Below are positions 8,981 through 18,920 of a stretch of DNA of 64,000 nucleotides, in pieces (position 1 is the stretch's first letter; every line of letters starts with the position of its first letter). Under the pieces are notes generated by a model. It did not search any database, was not told the DNA's origin, and saw only the letters and a list, made by a program, of their open reading frames with translations. The position numbers and the translations under genes are program-made. Origin of the DNA: Marinilabiliales bacterium (lineage in GTDB: Bacteria; Bacteroidota; Bacteroidia; Bacteroidales; SZUA-534); contig DOTG01000008.1 in NCBI GenBank assembly GCA_003512955.1, positions 34,509 through 98,508 on the forward strand. The letters run 5' to 3'.

Positions 8981-11170
8981 TTATCCACCCATTTTTACGG
9001 CCAGAAACAATGTTGCTAAAACCACAAACACAATCCCAATGGAGATAAAAAATCCAACGACATCCTGCCTGTTCCATTTGTAGATTTCAAATGAGGAGTT
9101 GGGAAATAGCAAAAAGCCCTTGGTGGCCTCCTGGTTTTTGATGGCGTTTTGAACATCTTGATGATCTACCTCATTGCCAAACCCACGAACCCGGGTGCGC
9201 ATCTTTATAAAAAATTCCAGGGTTTGCTTGTCGTTCTGTGGTTTGGTTAGCAACGAAACCACAATTAGTAACAGGAATGGAAACAGTAGGCGGATAATCA
9301 TACGGATGGTTTCGTTCAAGGCATAAGGTTGGTACTGCAACTGGAACCCCAGCTTTTGGATGAGGATAAGTTCAGGGAAGAAATAGCCCCGGGCAGTCAT
9401 TACCCCATTTTCATTTATAGATGGGTCTTTTGACCAAAAAATGGATTTCTGTGGCAGGTTGAATGTTTTTGTGAATTTGTCACCCACTTTTAATGAATCG
9501 GGACGGTTGGAAACTGTTGCACCGGAAATATTTTGGGTGTTCCAATCCCCGATTTCTTTATTCCGTTCCGTAACATCCATCCCGCGGGCAACATACACCC
9601 GTTCAACTGGTTCGGGCTGGGTTTTGAGCAGCAGTTGTTTGTTGGTTCTCATGGCCGGGTTTATGTAAGGCATTATCACCGGAAGGAGGTAAAAAACAGC
9701 AAGTGTGACTAAAATAGAAGCCCACGCTCCTTGACGGTTTGCCCGTCTCCATTTTAACCCCAACCAAAAGGCTGCTGCAAAAATGACAAAAAACTCCCAA
9801 ATAAACTTCAATATTTCGAGGATGCTGTCGAACTGGGTGGCAACAATAGCACCGCCAACAAGAAACGATGCGCCCAAAATACGGCTTGCCCAAACATAAT
9901 GTTGCTCGCTTTTTTCAGCTACCAAAGGTTTATACACATTGTGCAGCAGCAACCCTGAAACCGTTAACATGAGGGTACTTGCCGTTGACATTAAAGCGGC
10001 CATCATTGAGGTTATCATTACCCCAACCAGCCCAATTTTTAAGGATCCCAACAAATCGTGGGTGGCATAGCCCCAAACCAAATCGGAGTTTTGTACTTTG
10101 CCACTGTATAGGAGAACGGCTGCTAACCCTAATACTCCCCAAAGAATGGTGCAGAAACGTTTCATAAAGCTGCCAGCCACAAACCCAAAGCGGGCAGAGT
10201 ATTCATCTTTTGCCGCAGCATTGGTAACTAACTGGTTGGGTTGGGTTACCACGGTAATGCCGGCCACAACCGAAGCTACCAGAATAAAATACCAAGTGAA
10301 ATCAATTAGGGTAGGGGCTCCGAAAATTTCAAAAAACGATTCGGGCAGTTTATCGTGCAAAATATTTAAGGCCGATTCGTTTTCGCTGGTTCCGTAAAGC
10401 AGTTTTATTTTCCACCACGCAAATGGAATTAAAATGATTGAAAGCATGATGATGAAAAACCCTTGCAGCATATCGGTATAAAAAGCAGCCTCCAGTCCGC
10501 CCAGGACCGAATAAATTAAAACAATGAGGCACACAATCCATACCAGCCAATACTCATTGATGTACGAAAAGACACTTTCAGGTTTAAGCTGGCGAAGTTC
10601 GGTAAGCCTTTCCTTTTGTTGGCTATCGAGTTGGTTGTAATCCTTGGATTCCAACTGGTTCAATTCCAGGGCTAAATTATATTCGTACCTCTCCTGCCGG
10701 GTAAAATCTTTTTCAACTTTTGGGGTAATGGCCATAATGGTTTTATTCATGGCCGTGTAACCAACCGATACCAGCCCCATCATTCCAATGGAGCCGATGA
10801 TAGCGTAAACGGCTGCCATTTTTTTTGAACCATACCGTTCCTCATAAAAATCTCCCATGGTGGTGGTACGCATCCGGCGTAGCCAAGGCGATGTTATCCA
10901 AAACAATGGTGTAGAGAAAACCATTAATAGTGCGCTCCAGATTCCGGCTGCTCCATTTTTAAAAGTAGTAGTGGCTACTCCTACGGGACCATCGGCGGAA
11001 GTTGCCTGACCGAAGCTGGCAAAAGTTTGGATAAGCTTTCCGAATTTTCTGCCACCCAATAAATAATCTTCCTGGCTTTTTATTCTGCGGCTGGACCAAA
11101 TACCAATTCCTATAATTGCTAAAAAGTATGTAAAAATGACGATTAAGTCAATGAAATTGAGACCATACAT
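8981..11170 (-). CDS. Sodium:solute symporter (SSS family), extended form
   Basis: 729 residues. The N-terminal core has the SSS pattern: a first helix with YFLAIIGIGIWSSRR, then EDYLLGGRKFG and the segment FASFGQATSADGPVG. This matches Na+/solute symporters of the inner membrane that carry sugars, inositol, sialic acid or proline. Typical members have 500-600 residues. This one has a charged insertion at about residues 150-205 (rich in Glu, Gln and Lys) and a large hydrophilic segment at about 520-600 before the last helices. It sits 37 bases after the GH28 gene and 46 bases before the MFS gene. Since inositol import in several bacteria uses secondary transporters and no ABC inositol importer is present here, it is a reasonable candidate for myo-inositol or uronic acid uptake, but substrate cannot be read from the sequence. 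Confidence 0.8.
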   Translation of the reverse strand: MYGLNFIDLIVIFTYFLAIIGIGIWSSRRIKSQEDYLLGGRKFGKLIQTFASFGQATSADGPVGVATTTFKNGAAGIWSALLMVFSTPLFWITSPWLRRMRTTTMGDFYEERYGSKKMAAVYAIIGSIGMMGLVSVGYTAMNKTIMAITPKVEKDFTRQERYEYNLALELNQLESKDYNQLDSQQKERLTELRQLKPESVFSYINEYWLVWIVCLIVLIYSVLGGLEAAFYTDMLQGFFIIMLSIILIPFAWWKIKLLYGTSENESALNILHDKLPESFFEIFGAPTLIDFTWYFILVASVVAGITVVTQPNQLVTNAAAKDEYSARFGFVAGSFMKRFCTILWGVLGLAAVLLYSGKVQNSDLVWGYATHDLLGSLKIGLVGVMITSMMAALMSTASTLMLTVSGLLLHNVYKPLVAEKSEQHYVWASRILGASFLVGGAIVATQFDSILEILKFIWEFFVIFAAAFWLGLKWRRANRQGAWASILVTLAVFYLLPVIMPYINPAMRTNKQLLLKTQPEPVERVYVARGMDVTERNKEIGDWNTQNISGATVSNRPDSLKVGDKFTKTFNLPQKSIFWSKDPSINENGVMTARGYFFPELILIQKLGFQLQYQPYALNETIRMIIRLLFPFLLLIVVSLLTKPQNDKQTLEFFIKMRTRVRGFGNEVDHQDVQNAIKNQEATKGFLLFPNSSFEIYKWNRQDVVGFFISIGIVFVVLATLFLAVKMGG

Positions 11171-11207
11171 AATATTTCAGTTGTTTGTTTGTGAATAGTT
11201 TAACGCG

Positions 11208-12611
11208 TTATTTTATTTCGATGCCTAAACAATTTTTAAAAAGGGTAACATCATATTCAGGAAAAGCAGAGGTTCCTTGAAACCCATCAATTAGGATGTT
11301 TTCAGAATCGGATACAGCAATGGCATGTCCAAAATAGCTTTCTTTGGCTTGTCCCCAGTTAACCGAACAATCCTTGAGGGTGATATTTTTCGCCTCTTCG
11401 ATATGAAACCCGGAGGTGAGGGTCCTCTTTAACCCAATGGTATCGGAGGGGCGCAAATCGTAGGTGCCGCCTTGGTATTTGGTTGTTTTTTCAATTTCCA
11501 GATGCACCTGGTTGAACCTGATTTGGCTGATTCTCCCTTTTTCGCCACCCACAAACACACCGTTCTCGCTTTTTGCCTGAATGTTTGTAAACGTAATATT
11601 CCGTACTGGGCCTACTTTCCCCGTAGTTTGGCCTTTGGCGAACCGCCAGTTGGCATCGCGGGCATTCCCGGGCTGGCGTTTGTAGGCCGTAACATAAATA
11701 GGTTCGGCCTTTCCCCACCATACATCGTCGAAAAGTCTTCCTTCAATAATTATATTTTCAAACATCACATTTTCAACAATTCCCTCATCGCGGTTCTGGA
11801 TGCCAATAGCCCTGTTACTCGAACGGATAATACAATTTGAAAACAAAACATTGCGAATGGCATCCATGTTTTCGCTACCGAGTTTTATTGAACACGAAGT
11901 CGATTTCATAATACAGTTGGTTACTGTAATGTTTTCGGTAGGGCCGAACTCTTCGTATTCGCGGCGGGTTTTAGGACAAATACAGTCATCGCCCGACTCG
12001 ATATAACAGTTACTAATGCGAACATTTTTGGAATGATCGGGATCGATTCCATCTGAATTCCTGATTTTTAAATTATTGTAAATTTTAATTCCATCGATAG
12101 TAACATCGTTGCACCCTACAAGATGGATACACCAGTATGCCGAGTCTTTAAAAGTAACATCGCGTATAACAAGGTTTTTAAAATTGACAGGAGTAAACAA
12201 GTGAGGACGCCTGTCGAAGGTATCAAATGTTTTGAGTGCATAAGCTGCTTTTTCTTCGGGCCCCATAAATGCCACACCATTCCCATCGAGTGTACCTGTG
12301 CCGCTTATTGTAACGTTTGTGGCATTTTCTCCTCCAATCCAGATGCTCCCTTCGCCATAATTTGCCTTAAAAGCGCTTTTTGTATATACCATTTCATCGG
12401 GATTGGCCAGAATTTTTGCATTGCCTTCGAGGTAAAGGTTTATATTCGATTTTAAATCGAAGGGGCCTGCCATAAATACTTTTCCCGATGGAACAAGGAC
12501 TGTTCCCCCGCCATTTTCGGAGCAGGAATTTATTGTTTTTTGAATTGCCGGTGCATTATCGGTTAAACCATCTCCAATTGCACCAAAATCTGTTATATCG
12601 TATAATGCCAT
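11208..12611 (-). CDS. Glycoside hydrolase family 28 (polygalacturonase-like), no signal peptide
   Basis: 467 residues forming a right-handed beta-helix of the GH28 type. It starts directly at the DFGAIGDG motif that opens the mature domain, so no signal peptide is visible and the enzyme is probably cytoplasmic or periplasmic by another route. The catalytic aspartates are present: Asp187 in NSDGIDPD, and Asp208 and Asp209 in GDDCICP. The family's Gly-His-Gly loop is replaced by STSCSIKLGSE, so the usual histidine is absent, as in divergent exo-acting members. GH28 enzymes cleave alpha-linked galacturonic acid by inversion; exo-activity on a short imported oligosaccharide is the likely role. 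It overlaps functionally with the second GH28 at 23389. The spacing to the PIG-L gene is 8 bases, so they are probably co-transcribed. Confidence 0.85.
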   Translation of the reverse strand: MALYDITDFGAIGDGLTDNAPAIQKTINSCSENGGGTVLVPSGKVFMAGPFDLKSNINLYLEGNAKILANPDEMVYTKSAFKANYGEGSIWIGGENATNVTISGTGTLDGNGVAFMGPEEKAAYALKTFDTFDRRPHLFTPVNFKNLVIRDVTFKDSAYWCIHLVGCNDVTIDGIKIYNNLKIRNSDGIDPDHSKNVRISNCYIESGDDCICPKTRREYEEFGPTENITVTNCIMKSTSCSIKLGSENMDAIRNVLFSNCIIRSSNRAIGIQNRDEGIVENVMFENIIIEGRLFDDVWWGKAEPIYVTAYKRQPGNARDANWRFAKGQTTGKVGPVRNITFTNIQAKSENGVFVGGEKGRISQIRFNQVHLEIEKTTKYQGGTYDLRPSDTIGLKRTLTSGFHIEEAKNITLKDCSVNWGQAKESYFGHAIAVSDSENILIDGFQGTSAFPEYDVTLFKNCLGIEIK

Positions 12612-12619
12612 TAGCTTAA

Positions 12620-14005
12620 TTATTTAAAATTAATATCCCCTATAACCGATTTTAAAATTGAACCGGTTAGTAAATCTTTCATATCGACCACAAAAAAAAG
12701 TTCGTTGTCCCTTGCTGCCCGCCGGTAATAATAATCATTCTCTGTATTTCGTATATTTTCGCGCAGTGTCTTCCAATATAATTTTCGGCTACCCCTGGTT
12801 GTATGCCATTCAGTATCGGGACGCAGCGGATTCATTGCTTCCAGAGCCAATGCTTTGTCCGATTGCATATTATCCGATAGTGTAAACGAACAAATCCGTT
12901 TAAAATAAACCGATTCTTCCGATGTAACAGGAGGTAACGCTACCAGACTTCTCACCTTGCCCTGAGGATACATTTCGTCATACACATAATGATTGGTATA
13001 AAGCCACAATTCAACATCCATATAATTCAGCTCTTTCAGGCCCTGAATTAAAGCAACAGTGGTAAGTTTATGATCGGGGTGAACATCAATGGCCGGATAA
13101 GGAGTGACTATAACCGATGGTTTTTCCTTCTCAACTATGTATTTAAGATCGTTGACCAAAGAACGCCAATTTGGTGCTGCGTAAACAGAATCTAAAAAAG
13201 AAGAAATATTTTGCTCCCGATAAATATTGATATTATCCAAACCGGTATACCTGGCTTTTGCTGTTTTGGAAGTATCGGAATACATTTGTTTGAGCGAAGC
13301 ATCGAAATAACCTAGATTTATCATATTCTGAGGTTCCAAGCCTGCCAGCATAGGCACTGTAATGCTATTCCACAGGCGCAATCCGGCTTTTTTCAGATAA
13401 TGTGTTGTATCATTGGAATAAAGTTCGTCATACATTTTTTTACCGGCATCGCCCACGGTAACAGTTGCAACAAAAGCATTTCTATTTGAGGCATACAATC
13501 CATAAGCAGCAATTTCCGCGTCATCGGGGTGGGGAGCCAGCACCAGCAGATTTTTGTTTTCAATTGCAGGATTTTTGAAAAGAATAAGCCTGACTTTTTT
13601 GTTGGTGATATGGCACCTGTCAAAATCAAACTCTATGAAGGAGTTTTTTTTCTGAATAAATTCGCTCAGATTGATATAACGCAACCCTTTCGCTCCAAAT
13701 TCGAAATACTGGCAGGCATTAACCCCGTTTGAGTTTAGTTCAACTTTAGGCTGCGACAACCAGTTTCCAAAAGTGGCTCTGATATCGACTTCGAGGAATG
13801 CTGTTTGATAATTTTCTGTAAAAACAGGCAATTCCAGCGTGTTGTTTACAATTGTTACGCTAACAATTTTCGCATCGGTATTTTCGAAGTTGTAAACATA
13901 ATCCGAACGTTTGTTATATTCCTGGGATAAAACCAATTTTCCTGGAAAAAACAAAGCAAGGGCTGTAAACAGTGTTACTATTCGAACTGTACCGAAACTA
14001 AACAT
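12620..14005 (-). CDS. Secreted PIG-L family deacetylase with N-terminal extension
   Basis: 461 residues with an N-terminal signal peptide (hydrophobic core VTLFTALALFFPG, cleavage near LVLSQ). Residues 1-140 include a beta-rich module of unknown type. The PIG-L fold begins near residue 150 with LAPHPDDAE (His159, Asp161, Asp162: the zinc ligand/catalytic motif), continues with VTVGDAGKK and has the distal zinc motif DVHPDHKL. PIG-L enzymes remove the N-acetyl group from GlcNAc attached to inositol (GlcNAc-PI deacetylase, MshB) or from related amino sugars. In a block that also holds complete inositol catabolism, an EEP phosphodiesterase and PafA, a GlcNAc-inositol-type substrate is attractive, but this is inference. 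Other members act on chitooligosaccharides or antibiotics. Confidence 0.85.
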   Translation of the reverse strand: MFSFGTVRIVTLFTALALFFPGKLVLSQEYNKRSDYVYNFENTDAKIVSVTIVNNTLELPVFTENYQTAFLEVDIRATFGNWLSQPKVELNSNGVNACQYFEFGAKGLRYINLSEFIQKKNSFIEFDFDRCHITNKKVRLILFKNPAIENKNLLVLAPHPDDAEIAAYGLYASNRNAFVATVTVGDAGKKMYDELYSNDTTHYLKKAGLRLWNSITVPMLAGLEPQNMINLGYFDASLKQMYSDTSKTAKARYTGLDNINIYREQNISSFLDSVYAAPNWRSLVNDLKYIVEKEKPSVIVTPYPAIDVHPDHKLTTVALIQGLKELNYMDVELWLYTNHYVYDEMYPQGKVRSLVALPPVTSEESVYFKRICSFTLSDNMQSDKALALEAMNPLRPDTEWHTTRGSRKLYWKTLRENIRNTENDYYYRRAARDNELFFVVDMKDLLTGSILKSVIGDINFK

Positions 14006-14066
14006 GTTTAATTTATAGCGTTTGATATTAAATTTTGCTTCAGCAACTCAATTAAGGTTTATCATT

Positions 14067-17000
14067 TTACAATTTCACCGGCCGAATCAGGAATGAATAT
14101 TCGTATTTCTTATCCATCAACCTGTATTTATCGAGCGGAAGGGCTCCCCAGCTATCGTTTCCGCCAACGCCCATTTGCTTAAAATCAATATTGACATATA
14201 GACTTTTTCGTTTGGGAACATCGACCGGATGTTGCTGTTTTTTGGTAAGGCCGGGATCAAAATCTTCATCGGAATTGTTGCGAGCATTGAAGCAAACAGG
14301 GGTATTAATTCCCTCAACAACTAATCCGAAACCTGTTGAATCGGTAAATGATACGGTTCGCACATCGGTGCGGTATCCATTTTCCTGGGGGCGTGAATAA
14401 TCGAAGTTCAAATCAGAGACTTTACTTGTATAGTTTCCAATAAACGACGATGTATTCCTATCGCTGTAATTTTCCCAGGGCCCCCTTCCATAATACGACA
14501 CATTTTCGAGTTCCAAGGGTAGCTGCATTTTCATCCCAAAACGGGGCAGTTCAGGGAGTTCAGTAGTTCCCAAATCGAAACTTGAGGCAATAATTACCGA
14601 GGCATCGTTGAGTATGGTGTATTTGATGGAATAAAAAACATCGAGGTTTAAAAACCGATAGCTAGCCACAACCACCACGCCTGTATCGTTTTGCTCGTCA
14701 ACGGTAATGCCTTTCAGTACCATGTTGTTATCGGCAGCCCTCCAAATATTCAGGCGGCTGGGCATGTTGTTGCCAAAATCGTTATCAATGGGGGCACGCC
14801 AGAAGTTGGTGCGCAGGTTACCGGTAATTAATGAGGTTCCTTTGTATGAATAGTTGTACAATTTGCCCGATTTCAGGCTGATGGCCCCTTTTACCCCGCC
14901 ACTTTCAAAATGCAAATCCCGATCGGTTTTGGCTATTTTTAAAACCTGATTGCTGATATTTGTTACAAAGTAATTGTTTTTCGGGAAAGCAAACTGTTCC
15001 GTAGCAATTACGTGACCTTTTTCAATCAAATCGGTTGCCAACCGCTGGCGGGCCTCAATTACCAAAAAGAATTCACTGCCCGTTTCTTGATTTATAATGG
15101 GCAGTTTTAAAGTAACCTCCTTTTCAGATAATGGTTTTCCTTCGGCTGCAAAAACGCTGGAATCCACAGGTTTTCCATTCTCGTAAAGTTTCCAAATATA
15201 ATCGTAGGCGTTTAAATTGGTAAACAGGTTGTAATTGTGGAACAGGAATTTGCCCTTCTCCACATCCACCGCCTTGAACCAGATAGGCTGGTAAACCTTT
15301 TTAACTTCGTTCAATGCAGGGTGAATGGCGCGGTCGGCATTTATTAACCCGTTGTTGCAAAAATTCTCGTCGTGCGTCCATCTATAGCCGCCCAAATCGC
15401 CTCCGTAAAGCCAATATTTTTTGCCTTCAAAATTTTGGGCTTCCAAACCCTGATCCACCCAATCCCAAATAAATCCGCCTTGAAGGATGGGATATTTCAT
15501 AATTATGTCCCAGTATTCCTGAAAATTGCCCGTGCTGTTTCCCATGGAATGGGCGTATTCGCACATAATAAACGGTTTATGGCTGTTGGAATCGGTTGCG
15601 TATTTTTCAATCCAGTCGGGCGATGGATACATAGGTACCATAATATCGGTAAATGCGTTTCCATCGGCACGTTCGCACTGAACCGGTCTTTTTGCTTTGT
15701 CGTTTTGTTTCAGCCAGTTATAAGTAGCTTCGTAGTTGGGCCCAAAATCGCTCTCATTGCCCAGCGACCAAATAATCACGCACGGATGGTTTTTGTCGCG
15801 CTCAAACATGCGGATGGTCCTATCCAGATGCTGGCCTTTCCAATCGTCGCGGAACGAGGGATGGTTTTCTTTTGCCATCCCGTCTAACCCATGCGCCTCA
15901 ATGTTGGCCTCGTCAACCACATATATGCCATACTTGTCGCACAGTTCGTAAACCTCGGGGCTTTGCGGATAATGGCTGGTACGGATGGCATTTATATTAT
16001 GCTTTTTCATTAGGGCAATGTCTTTCACCTTGGTGGCGTAGTCCACGTAATGGCCAAATTTTTCATGATGCTCGTGGATATTGGTTCCTCGGATGATGAT
16101 GGGTTTGCCGTTAATAAGAACCTGGTTGTTTTTTATCTCCATTTTGCGGAACCCGGTGTTGCATTGTGCGGCTTCAAGGGTTTTCCCCGAATCATCTTTC
16201 AGTTCAATGGTAACTGTGTAAAGGTTAGGGAATTCGGCACTCCATTTTTCGGGATTGGAAACTTTTTCATCCAGCGAAACGGTTTGCATTTCCTTGGCAT
16301 TGATAGCATTTACCGCCAATGATTTTGAGAAAACTTTCTTTTGCTGATTGTCGAGCATGGTTACCGTTACCGAATATTTACCGGTAATTTGCGTAGTGAA
16401 ACTCCGCACTTTAATATCCATTTTCAATTGGCCATGCTGATAATTGGCATCTAAATCGGCCACCACACAAAAATCTTCAATAGAAACGGCAGGCCGCGAA
16501 ATAAGGAACACATCGCGCTCAATGCCTGCCAAACGCCAAAAATCCTGATCTTCCAAATAGGAAGCATCGCTCCATTTGAACACTTGAACGGCCAATAAAT
16601 TTTCGCCCTTTTGCAAATAGGGAGTAATGTTGAATTCGGCTGGGGTTTTTGATGCTTTGGAATAGCCTGCCTTTTTTTCGTTTACATAGATGGTGGCGGC
16701 TCCGGCGATGGATCCAAAATGCAGGATAATTTCTTTGTCCGATAGGTTTTCATTTACAGTAAAGACTTTTCGGTAGGTTCCAATGGGAAGATCTTCGTTA
16801 TCAACAAAAGGAGGATTTTCGGGAAATATATAACTTATATTTGTGTAAACAGGAACTCCAAATCTTTGCATTTCCCAGCTTCCGGGCACCTGAATGTTTT
16901 TCCAGTTTGAATCGTCGAAACTGGTTTTATAAAATTCCACCGTACGGTCGGCCACTTTTTCCACAAAGTTGAATTTCCAGGTACCGTTCAGCATCTGAAT

Positions 17001-17180
17001 GTTTTTCGATTCATGAAAGTTGTTGAAACCGGTTAGTTCCTGAACCTGGCTGGCAGGGATAAAAAACGTGCGGGCAGGTTCTTTGCCTTCGTCAACAAGG
17101 GCTGGGTTCTCCCAAAAGTTGTTTTGCGAAAATGCTGATTGGAACAGCAGGGTTGCAGAAAGTAAAATTATGTTTTTCAT
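14067..17180 (-). CDS. Glycoside hydrolase family 2 beta-galactosidase (LacZ-like)
   Basis: 1037 residues, signal peptide with cleavage after AFSQ. It has the five-domain LacZ layout: sugar-binding domain (about 50-220), Ig-like domain, TIM barrel (about 340-640), a further Ig-like domain and the C-terminal small-chain domain that begins around residue 770. The acid/base Glu476 lies in SLGNESDFG and the nucleophile Glu541 in MCEYAHSMGN, matching Glu461 and Glu537 of E. coli LacZ. The length matches LacZ (1023 residues) plus a signal peptide. It is predicted to remove terminal beta-galactose in the periplasm. It ends 61 bases before the PIG-L gene and starts 10 bases after the GH29 gene. Confidence 0.93.
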   Translation of the reverse strand: MKNIILLSATLLFQSAFSQNNFWENPALVDEGKEPARTFFIPASQVQELTGFNNFHESKNIQMLNGTWKFNFVEKVADRTVEFYKTSFDDSNWKNIQVPGSWEMQRFGVPVYTNISYIFPENPPFVDNEDLPIGTYRKVFTVNENLSDKEIILHFGSIAGAATIYVNEKKAGYSKASKTPAEFNITPYLQKGENLLAVQVFKWSDASYLEDQDFWRLAGIERDVFLISRPAVSIEDFCVVADLDANYQHGQLKMDIKVRSFTTQITGKYSVTVTMLDNQQKKVFSKSLAVNAINAKEMQTVSLDEKVSNPEKWSAEFPNLYTVTIELKDDSGKTLEAAQCNTGFRKMEIKNNQVLINGKPIIIRGTNIHEHHEKFGHYVDYATKVKDIALMKKHNINAIRTSHYPQSPEVYELCDKYGIYVVDEANIEAHGLDGMAKENHPSFRDDWKGQHLDRTIRMFERDKNHPCVIIWSLGNESDFGPNYEATYNWLKQNDKAKRPVQCERADGNAFTDIMVPMYPSPDWIEKYATDSNSHKPFIMCEYAHSMGNSTGNFQEYWDIIMKYPILQGGFIWDWVDQGLEAQNFEGKKYWLYGGDLGGYRWTHDENFCNNGLINADRAIHPALNEVKKVYQPIWFKAVDVEKGKFLFHNYNLFTNLNAYDYIWKLYENGKPVDSSVFAAEGKPLSEKEVTLKLPIINQETGSEFFLVIEARQRLATDLIEKGHVIATEQFAFPKNNYFVTNISNQVLKIAKTDRDLHFESGGVKGAISLKSGKLYNYSYKGTSLITGNLRTNFWRAPIDNDFGNNMPSRLNIWRAADNNMVLKGITVDEQNDTGVVVVASYRFLNLDVFYSIKYTILNDASVIIASSFDLGTTELPELPRFGMKMQLPLELENVSYYGRGPWENYSDRNTSSFIGNYTSKVSDLNFDYSRPQENGYRTDVRTVSFTDSTGFGLVVEGINTPVCFNARNNSDEDFDPGLTKKQQHPVDVPKRKSLYVNIDFKQMGVGGNDSWGALPLDKYRLMDKKYEYSFLIRPVKL

Positions 17181-17190
17181 TGGTGCCGTT

Positions 17191-18873
17191 TTAGTTCATT
17201 AAATTATTATTCAATACCACACCTTCAATTTTAAAAACCAGAGAAGGTGAGTCTTTCTTGAATCCGTTTTTCCATTTTATGGTCAAGCCTTCATCAGTCT
17301 GCTTCCATTCCATTTTTTCGCTGGAGCCCAATAATGTTACCCCTGAGACGATATTTTCCCTGGTTAAGGGTGAACCTGTTGCCAGCGATTTAATGATGAT
17401 GCTTTTATCCTCGGGATTGCCAAGCATAAAAGCATAAAGGGAAGTATCTTTGGTTGTAAATCGTACATCTGCTGGTGTGAAGCGTGTATTTCCCTCGTTA
17501 AACATGCCTGCCTGTACCTGAGTAGGGCCTTCGCCAAATATTTTCCAAGGGCGCGAACCAAAAATAGCTTCCCCGTTGGGTTCCATCCATTCAGCCATTT
17601 GGGCAAGGAATTTTACCTCCAGGGAGTCGATGGTTCCGTCACCTTTTATTGGGATGCTCAACAGGAGGTTCCCGTTTTTGCTTACAATGTCAATCAATTG
17701 ATGAATAACCTGAGTGGCTGTTTTGTACCTGTTTTCTTCGAGTACTTTGCGGTTGTAATGCCAATCGCCAATACAGGTGCAGGTTTGCCACGGATAAGGT
17801 TTAATTGAATCGGTGAAACCCCGTTCAAAATCCTCAACAATTCCGGCCTCTTGTCCGGGTTTTAGTTGTTTGGCTGTTACTACCACATGGTTTTTTTGGT
17901 TGTTGCGGGCATAATCGGTGTTGTAAATGTGGGCAACTATATCAAGTCCGGTTTGCCCCAAGGGGAGGCCAAAATTATCGAAATAGATAATGTCGGGATG
18001 GTACGAATCGACTAAATCTTTGGCTCTGAGGTACCATTTTTTGGTAAAACCGGGATTGTTAGCCGGGGCTTCTTCCATCCAAGGACGTGTGTTGGCTTCG
18101 TGCCAGTCTTGAACTGCTTTTATGCCACTGATTCCATCAGGCATTTTAATGGTTGGTCCGGTGTAAAGTTCCTGTGGGTCGAGTCCTTCCCACCATTTTC
18201 CCTTTCCATCGGCTTTGGTAAGGGTAGCCGCATCGTACCGTACTCCAGTTTTTGGGCCTTCGCCGTCGTAACCATAAGCCGTTTGCAGCCAATGCCACGC
18301 ATGTGATGAGTGGTTGCTTACCCCAAAATACAAACCATTTTCACGGGCTACTTTTTCCCAAATCCCCACGATGTCTTTTTTAGGGCCTACATTTACCGAG
18401 TTCCATTCATGGTATTTTGAGTTGTAGGCATCAAAATTATCATGATGGTTGGCCAAAGCCATAAAATATTTGGCTCCGGCTTTTTTGTAAAGCTTCATTA
18501 ATTCCTCCGGTTCCCAGTTTTCAGCTTTCCAGAGGTTGTCTAATTCCATGAACCCAAATTCTGAAGGGTGACCGAAATGTCCGATATGAAAATTGTATTG
18601 TGATGTTCCCTGGATATACATGTGCCGGGCATACCAGTCGCCATCCTCGGGCACACATTGAGCCGACCAATGCGCCCAAATACCAAATTTGGCATCTTGA
18701 AACCACTCGGGGCACTGGTAATTCTGTTCGAACGATTCCCAGGTTGGTTGAAATGGGCCATCAGCAATTCTTTTTTTGCTCATATTTTTGCATGAAAAAG
18801 TGATGCAAATCATTGAGGAAACCAGTATCCATTGAAAAGGAACGGTAGTTTTTTGAAGAGGGTATTTTTTCAT
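17191..18873 (-). CDS. Glycoside hydrolase family 29 alpha-L-fucosidase, lipoprotein
   Basis: 560 residues. A lipoprotein signal ends in the lipobox ITFSC. The GH29 barrel starts with PEWFQDAKFGIWAHWS, contains MALANHHDNFD and the nucleophile segment DIIYFDNFG (Asp299). A C-terminal beta domain follows (about 430-560). GH29 enzymes release alpha-L-fucose with retention of configuration. Lipidation suggests anchoring to the outer or inner membrane facing the periplasm or surface. Its neighbours GH2 (10 bases downstream) and GH51 (47 bases upstream) make one exo-glycosidase cluster, and the FHS-type MFS transporter at 7687 could import the fucose released. Confidence 0.92.
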   Translation of the reverse strand: MKKYPLQKTTVPFQWILVSSMICITFSCKNMSKKRIADGPFQPTWESFEQNYQCPEWFQDAKFGIWAHWSAQCVPEDGDWYARHMYIQGTSQYNFHIGHFGHPSEFGFMELDNLWKAENWEPEELMKLYKKAGAKYFMALANHHDNFDAYNSKYHEWNSVNVGPKKDIVGIWEKVARENGLYFGVSNHSSHAWHWLQTAYGYDGEGPKTGVRYDAATLTKADGKGKWWEGLDPQELYTGPTIKMPDGISGIKAVQDWHEANTRPWMEEAPANNPGFTKKWYLRAKDLVDSYHPDIIYFDNFGLPLGQTGLDIVAHIYNTDYARNNQKNHVVVTAKQLKPGQEAGIVEDFERGFTDSIKPYPWQTCTCIGDWHYNRKVLEENRYKTATQVIHQLIDIVSKNGNLLLSIPIKGDGTIDSLEVKFLAQMAEWMEPNGEAIFGSRPWKIFGEGPTQVQAGMFNEGNTRFTPADVRFTTKDTSLYAFMLGNPEDKSIIIKSLATGSPLTRENIVSGVTLLGSSEKMEWKQTDEGLTIKWKNGFKKDSPSLVFKIEGVVLNNNLMN

Positions 18874-18920
18874 AAATTCCGTTTTTTTTATTATGTTGAT
18901 TCAAGAAAACATGACACCCA

